Shown here: positions 12,195 to 21,463 of the stretch, one piece after another | How positions within the stretch are numbered: position 1 is the stretch's first letter | How the letters are laid out: every line of letters begins with the position of its first letter | Source: Limanda limanda | Taxonomy: Eukaryota > Chordata > Actinopteri > Pleuronectiformes > Pleuronectidae | NCBI RefSeq assembly: GCF_963576545.1 | Contig: NC_083649.1 | Location: 6,417,906 to 6,481,905, forward strand | Direction: 5' to 3' | Length of the DNA stretch: 64,000 nt | Program-made: the position numbers and the translations under genes | The notes under the pieces: model-generated | Databases searched by the model: none | Seen by the model: only the letters and a program-made list of their open reading frames with translations | What the model was told of the DNA's origin: nothing

Positions 12195-14471
12195 ACAGAG
12201 TTTCTAGGACATTGTACATTTTGAGTTGGTGAGGTTTAGATTCTGATTGAACTGTAGATGCATTTTGGAGTTATAGGGTCAGGTCTCGTCTTTTCAGTTT
12301 AAGATCTGTTGGAGGCAGTGAAATGAAAAGTTTGTCAGATTCTCTGTGTTTTACCTGGATCACAACTTTGTTCTGTTCGGAGCAGCATCTGAGTGTGATG
12401 TCAGAGGAAGTGTGTGAATATGGTTTATTACAGTACAACTTCCACAGGTTCAGATAAAGAGGACAAGTTAGTTACTCATTGAATAAGCTATCAAACTAAT
12501 TAATTTAACTTTAACTAGGATCAAAACGTAATTGGGCCAATGAGCTGCTCAAAAGTCAGGAACTCTGAAACCCTGCAGCAGGTGTGAGGCGCTGCAGCCG
12601 AGAACCATTAGAGGGCAGAAGATCTCTGCTTCACTGGTGATGAGCTGGAGATGTTGCTCCTCTTCAGTGAGTCTGCAGGAGCTCAGCACGTCAATGACAC
12701 CAACTGGTGCAAACACAGGAAACTCAAACCAATGGGTCGGCTGCTGGTTTCTCAGGGTCAGAAAACAAACTGAGCACAGTAACAAGCTCCTGGTCTGGAT
12801 TCACACAACCTCATTCTTTTTTTGGAACAGAAGAAACTAAAGTATTTATCACTTCACAGCCTCTGTTACACACTGCCACCTATTGGGACAGTTACTACAT
12901 TTCAATAACCTGGCACTCATGTATTACATATCGTTTCAAAAACGATTTGTGATATGTTATATTTTATACATATTTAAGTAATATCTCTCTATAAATATAT
13001 TTATTTTATGTTCCCATGCAGACGGTTCTGGTGATTTTCTATTTCTAGTTTCAGAGAGAAACAATAATCCACACTCACAATCACACCTTCAGTCCATCAA
13101 GCCACATGTGTTGGACTGTGGGAGGAGACTAGAAAATACACACACACACACACACACGCACACACACACGACAGTGTTTGATGAAAGTCCCTGATTGTAT
13201 TTCCACTGACCTGCAGTACCAGACATGACCAGACTAACAGGAAATCTGCATCTTTATTAATTTACCTTTTTTTATTTTTGTATTTTAAATTTGTATAATT
13301 GAATAAAGCAGAGAAACATGATTGTAACCAAATATTCTATGTTAATCCTGATGCTCCCAAAAATAACCAACACGACAATAAACTTAAACATTAATTATTT
13401 GTCTTCAACCTGTTTTCTGTGGTAATAAAACATTGTCAGCTTAAATAATATTAAGCTAAAATAAGACTGAGAAAAGACTTTTGTCTTCATGTGCTTCAGA
13501 TTATCCTCAGCAGCTTCTGTCAACATGTTCGTTTATCCCAAATATGAGAAGAGCCGGTCTGGTCTTATTCAACAAGTATTTATTAAGAAGCAATGAAAAG
13601 TTAACAGCATAGCTATGGGCGCTCATGCACAGCCTCGGCTAAGTCAGTAGCACGGGGAGGTCAATTGTTGCGCCGAAAAGACGATGATTGTAATATTTAT
13701 AGCAGTAGGTATAATTTGTTTGGTCAAAATAATGAAGGGGTGTCACCGCAAATCAATGTGGTTCTCCCTTGTTGGTGCACAGGTGTAGATCCACGCCTCT
13801 TGGCACTGGAACCAGGAAATGACAAGGGGCTGCTCCCAGTCACGCCCCTCCTCTGAAAGTTGATGGACAAATCTCTTTTGTGTTTCATAAACAAGCCTTG
13901 ACTCAGCTGGCGTCTTGTTGGTCAGTGTTGTTGTTCATTGGAGTAAAGAATATTGTGTTCCTGCTCTATCGCCTGTATGTTCTGTTTGTGCAAACACTCG
14001 GATCCTCCAAACAAAACAACTTTCTGTCTTCCCTCCAGAACCTGGGGCAGCTGCTTCAACTCTGTGTGATGTTGAATGAATCTAAGGGAGTTATGCTTAA
14101 ATATAAAAACTTAAGTATGAGAAGCTGTTGGCAGAGCCGGTGGCCTTGTTGGAATAATCCCCCCCATCACAGGAGAGTCAACCTGAGCTGTAGTCAGCCT
14201 GGAAAAAGAAAACAGACAAAGTGTATTTGTGTGACCTTACTTTACTATTGTGTTATTACACTTAAAAACCACCTACTCTGAAGCTTTGACTCTAAATGAT
14301 CAGAATTGACTAAATGAACATCAGCTGTTTGACAGAAGACTTCTTAGTAAAATGTTCACTGACGTAGGCTCAGAAACTTCTATTGACCTCCATTCTATTT
14401 ACGGCCAGTGGAGTCGCCCTCTGCTGGTCAATCGAGAGAACACAGGTTTTGTACGTAGTCTCTGTCCGTCC
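12195..14471. other. Spacer: 3' flank of the orphan receptor-tail exons, no gene recognised
   Basis: This runs from the end of duplication copy A to the stop codon of the receptor-tail exons. It should contain their 3' UTR; AATAAA hexamers on the minus strand occur near 13573. There is an imperfect CA repeat at 13136-13168 and an AT-rich patch near 12955-13010. The open frame at 12549-12785 (minus) has no motif I recognise and no splice support. Confidence 0.35.
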
Positions 14472-17400
14472 TTATTCACAGTCTACGTTTCCTTCACGCT
14501 GTTTCTGGATCACCTTCATGTTTAAGTGACCTGGTAGAGATTTTAATGTCGTAATGCTTTTCCTTACATTGTGCTGAGAAGTAGCAGCAGTGACAAAGTT
14601 GTCGTCATCACCGGCTGTGACTGGTTGTGTTGTGCTGTACTTGACGTTAGAGTAATCTGGAGAGATTTCCACAGCAGCAGCAGCAAGTAGGCCCTCGTCT
14701 CCGATATCATCGTACACGGGGTCGGACTGCAGGAGACCAAGAGTTTCATTAAGCGACAAAACTTAACCATTTAAATATCAACATATTATAATCTGCTCCT
14801 CTTTGGAGGAATCTGAATCTGTTTCTTTAAGATCTCTCTTCTTTTTAACTTTTAATGACTTTCTCTTTTTCAAATCTTTTCTGGATGTTGGTCGACAAAG
14901 ATTCGTCACCTCAGGGACGATTGTGTTAATAACGACTGAAACTCACCTCAGGGACAGAAGCAGGATCCGTCTCTACCGGAGGTTCTGAAAACACAAGAGT
15001 AAATCAAACTGGGTCCTGAGTTCACATCTGGAGCTTCAGCAGCAAAATGTGACAACACAGGTTCTTTGAGGCCAATCAAAACCATCTGTTCTAATATATC
15101 CATCTATCTATGTATCTTCTAGTATTTGTTATACTATTTGTCCTACTATGTGTTCTTGTATCTGTCCTAGTATTTGTTATTTTATTCGTCCTAGTATGAG
15201 TTCTAGTATTTGTTGTAGTATTTGTCATAGTATTCGTCCTGGTAAGTGTAACCCAGGTCTCAAATGGCTTAAAAATAATCTAAAAATATATTTCTCGCAC
15301 CGGAAGTGTAACTACTTCCAGTTGCGCAGCTATAAACATCCGGGTCGGGAGGGTCACTTCCTCTTTCCCGTCTGAGAAGTGTGAAACAGCGTCAGCTACA
15401 ATCTCCGGCAAACTGATCAGCGGTGAGTTGCATTACACACAATTATACTCTAAATGACTTATTCAGCCTACTCTGCTCCTGGGCGGCTGTGGCTGAGGGG
15501 TATAGTGGTCATCCTGAAAGTCGGCAGTTCGATCCCCAGTCTGACCCATCTGCATGCCGAAGTGTCCTTGGGCAAGATGCTGAACCCTGAATGCCCCCCC
15601 CCCCCCTACCATAGAATAACAAAGTGCTGCGAATAGAAGCAGTGTATGAATGTGTGTGTGAATGGGTGAATGTTAAACTGTACTGTCAAGCGCTTTGAGT
15701 GGTCATCAAGACTAGAAAAGAGCTATATAAATACAAAACCATTACCATATATGATTAGCATAGACTGGTGCTAGTTTAACCTGTGTGTGTTGCCTCGGTC
15801 GGTGTCCGTTAGCTTCATGCTATCCATGCTAACAAACCCCTTTGGGGAATCACTTATTATTTAGTGATGTTTGTGTGTATCTTTACTTGTATGGAATAAC
15901 CCTGGATATATTTGTGTTGTATTTTGATCGAATGTTTTGTTCTTTGTTAAGCAATTTATTTCATAAATTAACAATTAACCTTAGTCAAAGGTTTGTATGA
16001 TTTAAATATAATTCTGACTTCTTTGGACTAATTCTTCTTTCTTCAATGACTTTTTGTAGGTCAGGTTTTTCCCCCGACCTATGCTCTGATATTGATGGCG
16101 AGCTTACCCTGAATGGATTATTAAGAACCCAACCTCCTTGCCCTACGATTGGTAGGAGATAACTACCCTTTTTTTCCCACCTTGGTCCAACATTCCTTGG
16201 ACCAACCTAATTGACATTAATGAAGTTCTGCTGCTGCCTTCCTATAGGCAGAAACTCAAGCGTAACAGCCCGGTGACTCGGACCATTCAGCGGTGGACCG
16301 ACCAATCAGACTCGGCTCTTCAGGACTGCTTCAGCACGACGGAGTGGTGCATGTTCCAGGATGATGACATCAACACGTACACGGTCATCTGCTACATCAG
16401 CAAATGCATCGATGACATCGTACCCAGGATTTCTGTATGAACATTTCCAAACCAGAAGCCCTGGATTAATGGTGACGTCCATGCGAAACTAAAAGCACGG
16501 ACTGTTGCGTACATCTCAGGGGATCTGGAGGAATACAGGAAGTCCAGGTACGCGCTCCGGAGCTATTAGCAGTGCCAAGAGACTCTACAGGGGCAAAGTG
16601 GAGTCCCATTACAAGGACTCCAACACTAGGAACATGTGGGCCGGACTGAGAACCATCACAGACTACAAAGACCAGAAGTGCAGATGTTGTGTCTGCATCT
16701 CTCCTACAGGATCTGAATACATTTTATGCTTTGAGAGAAGCTGTGGAGATCGAAGAGGCCCAGGAGAACCGCTGCCCCCCCAACATATCCAGGGCAGACG
16801 TGTGGAGATCTCTAAACCGGATCAACACGCGCAAGGCACCTGGACCTGATGGCATCCCTGGCCGAGCTCTCCAGATGTGTGCAGATCAGCTGGCAGATGT
16901 GTTCACAGACCTGTTCAACAGGTTTCTGCTCCAGTCTGTAGTCCCTGCATGTTTCAAGAAGACCATCATTGTCCCTGTTCCCAAGAAAACAAAAACCCTC
17001 TGCCTGAACGACTACCGCCCAGTAGCACTTACTTCCATCATCATGAAGTGCTTTGAGCGGATGGTCCAACCATTCATCACCTCCTACCTCCCTGACTCTC
17101 TAGACCCTCTTCAGTTTGCCTACAGGTCAAAAAGGTCGACTGCAGATGCCATCTCCCTCACCCTCCACACTGCCCTCTCCCACCTGGACCAGAGGGACAC
17201 ACATATGTGAGAATGCTGTTCATCGACTACAGTTCAGCATTCAACACCATTGTGCCCCTGAAGCTCGTCACCAAGCTCAGAGACCTTGGGCTCAACATCG
17301 CCCTCTGTGAGTGGATACTGAACTTCCTGACGGGCAGACCACAGGCGATGCGGATCGGCAGCACCACATCCTCCACCCTGACCCTCAACACCGGTGCCCC

Positions 17401-19334
17401 CCAGGGCTGCGTGCTCAGTCCTCTCCTGTACTCCCTGTTCACGCATGACTGCGTGGCCACCCACAGCTCCATTGTCATAGGCCTGACATCTTGGTGCTAG
17501 GACACATACCTCCATCTCAACGTCAGCAAAATGAAGGAGCTGATCGTGGACTACAGGAAGAGACAAGGAGTGGAACACGCCCCTCTTTCCATCAACGGCA
17601 CCCCGGGGGAGCGAGTCAGCAGCTTCAGGTTCCTCGGGGTCCACATCAGTGACGACCTGACCCGGACCCATCACACAGACTCCATCAGGAAGACGGCCAG
17701 ACAGCGGCTCTTTTCCACATGGACTCCAGGATACAGGTGCACCACAGAGAGCATCCTGACTGGCTGCTTCACCGCCTGGTACGGCAGCTGCACCGCCCTG
17801 AACCGTGAGGTTCTACAGAGGGGGGTGAAGTCTGCTCAACACATCACCAGGAGTTAACTTTCGATAGCTTTAACTTTCGGAAGCTTTAACTACACCCAGC
17901 GGTACAGGAGGAAGATCAACCGCATCATTAAAGACCCCTTTCACCCCAGCCATAAACATTTCTGCCTGCTGCCGTCTGGCCGACTGTACCGCAGCATCCG
18001 GGCCGGCACCACCAGGCTCAGAGACAGTTTCATCCCCCAGGTCATTAGACTTTTAAACTCCTCTGAACTGCAATAACTCCACCAAACCAGCACCGTGGCA
18101 TATTCGCATTTTTGCACTATTGCACAAATTGCACTATTGTTATTAATATTTAGATATATATTTTATTTTCTATTTTAAATTGTTTATATTCTATTTTATA
18201 CTATTTATATTTTTATTTTATATTTTTTGGTTGTAATTACTTGAGCATTGCTAGAAGAGAGCCTGTGACTCAAGCATTTCATTGCCAGCGACTGCTTAAT
18301 GTTACTGTTGTGCATTTTTGACAATAAAAAATCTTGAATCTTGAATCTTTAAAACTGAATAATGTGCATGACCTAACCTAAGGTGCATGAATTGAATGAA
18401 TGAGCATAACCTGAAATAATCTGCATGACCTGAAATCATGTTAATGATTTGAACTTATATAACTGAAGTGGAAATATAAATTAATTGCGAAATATTTAAT
18501 TTTGTTTTTGTGTTAAGTAAAAATACAAATTATATTTAAAAGCTACCTCTGTCTCCCGTTTCTTGGCATTCACACGATGGGCTCCAACCAAATCTATTAG
18601 TCCGCATGTGTTACATAAGTATTTGTCAAAGTATTTGTCCTAGTATGTGTTCTAGTATTTGTCCTAGTATGTGTTCCAGTATTTGTTCTAGAATGTGTTC
18701 CTGTATTTGTCCTAGAATGTGTCATTGTATTTCTCCTAGTATGTGTTGTAGTATTTATCTTAGTATTTGTCCTAGTATGTGTCCTAGTATATGTTCTAGT
18801 ATTTGTCATTGTATTTCTCCTAGTATGTGTCTTAGTATTTCCTGGTGTCTGACCTGAACGTGTTTTGGACTTAACGAGCGTTTTCCTCGGTGTGTTGATT
18901 CCTAGTAAGTTTCCTTCTTCTCCCTAATTCTGCACGTAAACGTTGGAACTTGTGTTTCGAGTTTCGAGTTGTTATGTGTGTGATCGACATGTGTGTACTT
19001 GTGTGTGTATTTCCTGTTGCCTCACCTCTGGGTCTGTTAGTCCTGTTTTTGCAGAATATCAGTGCGGCCCCTGATAACAGGACGACCATGACGACCAGCG
19101 TCAGTCTCACAGTCAGAATCACGTTGTTGGTCGAGAAGGACGTATCAGGTCCTGAGCATTAATACAGGAAACATATTAAATCTGTGTTTCAGCTTCAACA
19201 GGCACTGAGAGGATGCAGGTACATGTGTCTACCTGTGATCTCAGGTGTCTGATCCTCAGACTGGTTGGTGGTTTCAGGTAAAGCTGATGAACGTGTGAAA
19301 CTGGAGCTGGAACTGGGAGGTGTTGTTGTGGAGT
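14472..19334 (-). CDS. Stalk, TM and cytoplasmic-tail exons of an Ig-superfamily receptor
   Basis: Four exons on the minus strand with good splice sites and matching phases: 19334-19233 (Ser/Thr/Pro-rich stalk, [12 protein letters not shown], ending PEITG), 19151-19026 ([16 protein letters not shown], then CKNRTNRPR), 14984-14947 ([12 protein letters not shown]) and 14726-14472 (84 residues, TAA). The last exon has PVYDDI and SPDYSNVKY, two YxxI/V motifs; pYSNV also fits a Grb2-type YxN site. The two YxxI/V motifs are about 16 residues apart, too far for a standard ITAM, and neither has the usual residue two before Tyr for an ITIM. An Arg lies near the start of the TM segment. The layout resembles teleost CD300/CMRF35- or pIgR-like receptors, but the family is not certain. 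No own Ig or signal exon is found upstream; the nearest phase-compatible exons are those of the partial CD96 copy. The 4-kb intron holds a SINE, an L2 LINE and a minisatellite. Confidence 0.65.
15110..15243. repeat. Minisatellite, left fragment (tagtatttgtcc-type units)
   Basis: Imperfect units of the type tagtatttgtcctagtatg are repeated along this stretch. The same degenerate units reappear at 18605-18845, with a retroelement-rich block between them. It is not protein coding: the frames open only because the unit lacks stops. Confidence 0.85.
15481..15750 (+). mobile_element. tRNA-derived SINE
   Basis: The head has a Pol III promoter: an A box (tggctgagggg) and a B box (agttcgatccc). It is followed by the teleost SINE body with tccttgggcaagatgctgaa, tgaatgtgtgtgtgaatggg and gcgctttgagtggtcatc, and ends in an A-rich ataaatacaaaaccattacc. 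The tail has diverged and a C homopolymer (about 13 bases) interrupts the middle. It lies in the intron between TM and tail exons of the receptor. Confidence 0.85.
16230..18349 (+). pseudogene. Degraded L2-type LINE, reverse transcriptase remnant
   Basis: Broken frames on the plus strand encode the 5' part of a non-LTR reverse transcriptase: [13 protein letters not shown] (16830-16866), [20 protein letters not shown] (17006-17063), [31 protein letters not shown] (17213-17257) and [18 protein letters not shown]. After that the frame runs into a stop, and the catalytic F/YADD block is absent because of an internal deletion near 17470-17520. C-terminal remnants follow at 17531-17857. The 3' end carries ttgaatcttgaatctt repeats after acaataaaaaatc, typical of L2 tails. 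Stops, frameshifts and the missing active site make it dead. It is 5'-truncated, and the start given is the first place I recognise L2 coding. Confidence 0.88.
17856..17893. repeat. Short block of the 16-bp gctttaactttaggaa minisatellite inside the LINE
   Basis: The units ttaactttcgatagctttaa and ctttcggaagctttaac interrupt the LINE at the point where the protein ITRS would continue to the YTRRYRR region. The same 16-bp unit forms the long array at 19653-19912. Confidence 0.75.
18605..18845. repeat. Minisatellite, right fragment (tagtatttgtcc-type units)
   Basis: Around ten or more imperfect units such as tagtatttgtcctagtatg and tgttctagtatttgtc. It matches the shorter array at 15110-15243. 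Confidence 0.9.
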
Positions 19335-19652
19335 CTGAGGGAAAAATACACAGATTCACAGAAATCCTGACGACAGACGACAGATGATCCTCAGAGAAAC
19401 AAGTCACCTCTTCACAAACTGGAAAACGTTTCTATCAGATTTGGATCTGGACCAAATCCATGAATTATTATCTGAAAAATCAATAATGAAAAACATCCTA
19501 TTTCACTATGTTAAAGAAAAATAAAGTAAATATCTTGGATCTGTCCAAAAATTAAATTAAATTAAATTAAATGTAAATGTAAATCTTCCCTGAGCCAACA
19601 TCCTTCCACCAGGTTTACTGGAAATCTGTCATCGTTCTAACAGACGGACGAA
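19335..19652. other. Intronic or flanking DNA upstream of the stalk exon
   Basis: No exon seen. It contains a short (AAATT)n run near 19551-19572 and leads into the 16-bp minisatellite. Confidence 0.4.
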
Positions 19653-19912
19653 AAGCTTTAACTTTAGGAAGCTTTAACTTTAGGAAGCTTTAACTTTATC
19701 GCTTTAACTTTAAGAAGCTTTAACTTTAGGAAGCTTTTACTTTAGGAAGCTTTAACTTTAGGAAGCCTTGACGTTAGGAAGCTTTAACTTTAAGAAGCTT
19801 TAACTTTAGGAAGCTTTAACGTTAGGAAGCTTTGACTTTAGGAAGCTTTAACTTTAGGAAGCCTTGACGTTAGGAATCTTTAACTTTAGGAAGCTTTAAC
19901 TTTAGGAAGCTT
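19653..19912. repeat. 16-bp minisatellite (aagctttaactttagg units)
   Basis: About 16 head-to-tail units of aagctttaactttagg with variants such as aagccttgacgttagg and one shortened unit. Each good unit carries a HindIII site. The array directly abuts the Helitron-like repeat. Confidence 0.95.
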
Positions 19913-21463
19913 CCGGTGGGAGGCCCTATTGAAATTGAAGGGATTTTTCTTTTTATTAGCATTACGCAACAAATGAATTGGCTTTTTGAGGGCTTCAACA
20001 TGCTCAAAAGGTTTCTAAAGTTTGCAGTAAAGTGGTGAAAATTGACGTATTCTGGAGTATTTGTAAATGGGCGTGGCAAAATGGCTCAACAGCGCCACCT
20101 GGAACTCAGCCCCTAGGTTTCCACATAACCGATTTTCACCAAAATCGGTGGTAAGGTGTATCGTGACTAATCATAGAAAAAAGTCTCAAAGGGCATTATG
20201 AAAAAAGCAACAGGACGCCTGCCTTTTTGGATTTAGTGGCCATTTTGGCCATATTCCACATTTTTACTTTGATGTACTTGTCGTAGAGCTTTCATCGGAT
20301 CAACTTACAATGTAGACGAGTGTCATCACAACAAGATGGAGATCTAAAGTTATCAAAAGATCGACTTGTCGTCAGAGCGTGTGACCGTGGCGTGGCGTCA
20401 AAGTTTGATTAAAACACAGGCTTCTGTATCTCAGACATATTTGGTCTGATCGAGTCCAAAGTAGACACATAAGACACGAGTCACGACTTGATGACATCAA
20501 CACAGAAATCATGACTTAAAATCGCAGCGCCCCCTGGTGGCAACAGGAAATGTCTTGTTTTTGGAACTTCTTACACTTGGAATGATCCTCCTCATCCACT
20601 TGGCGAAACCATGTGAAACTATGTAAAATGGGTCTCAAGACATTGATAATGAAGACATAAGATTACTGCGACTTTTTGTCAAACGCCATATTAATGGCGT
20701 GGCATCAAAGTTGATCAACTCGCCATGACACACGAAATTGCTATAACTTCGGTGTTCGAGGTTCAACCTCCCTCAAACTGCATGTGTGTATTAACAGTCC
20801 CCCCCCCCTGAAGATATTCAGATGGTTTTAAGGAATGGGCGTGGCAAAATCACTGACTAGCGCCCCCTAAAGGGCATCCCCGGCACTACGATTGGCGGTC
20901 ATCTACAAAAATCAACAGGGACGTGTGTCTTTTCATGACAAAGAAATAAGTCTCTTGGATAGATATGCTAGAGTAAACAGGAAGCCCGCCATTTTGGATT
21001 TAGTGGCCATTTTGGCCATATTCCGCATATTTACTTTGACATAGGGCTTTCATCAGATCAACTTAAAGTTTAAATGAGTGTCTTCACAACAAGATGGATA
21101 TCTAAAATTATTTGAATTTTAACATTTCGTCATACCATGTGACCGTGGCCTGGCGTCAAAGTTTGATTACACGCCATCGAAACACGAGCTACTGTATCTC
21201 AGGCATATTTGGTTCAATCTAGTCCAAACTAGGCATGTAAGACAAGAGTCGCTACCTGAAGACATCTGCATAGACACCATGACTTAAAATCACAGCGCCA
21301 CCTACTGGCTACAGGAAGTGAAACCTTTATCCTTGCCGCAGTGTGCAAACACATGCAACGCGGACACGTGCGCTTGGTCATCGAACGCTCTCTCTTCCCC
21401 GACGGCAACAGACTTGAAACCGCCTGTGTACTAGGGCCCGTTAGTGCTACAACGTAGCCCTAG
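19913..21463. mobile_element. Helitron-like non-autonomous repeat with two diverged internal units
   Basis: A teleost-type dispersed repeat made of two diverged direct units of about 765 bp, starting near 20068 and 20835 (both begin gggcgtggcaaaat). Each contains ggatttagtggccattttgg (20230 and 20997), a gatcaactta block, gtgaccgtgg(c) and gcgtcaaagtttgatta, then an agcgccccctggtgg-type end. The right end forms a hairpin (AGGGC/CGTT at 21433-21442 pairing with AACG/GCCCT at 21451-21461) and finishes in CTAG at 21460-21463, followed by T. That end matches Helitron rules (CTRR end, insertion between A and T). The left end is uncertain and I see no coding capacity. Assignment to Helitrons is inference; that it is a dispersed repeat is well supported. 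Confidence 0.7.

Noticed and set aside
14472..14726. ITAM or ITIM in the orphan receptor tail
   Set aside because: YDDI and YSNV are about 16 residues apart, too far for an ITAM, and both have Pro or another non-consensus residue at the -2 position, so neither is a clean ITIM.
17227..17674. Minus-strand frames over the LINE
   Set aside because: Shadows of the plus-strand reverse transcriptase; no known domain.
18605..18845. Direct repeats considered as a CRISPR-like array
   Set aside because: The units are degenerate and contiguous without unique spacers, and the genome is vertebrate; it is a minisatellite.
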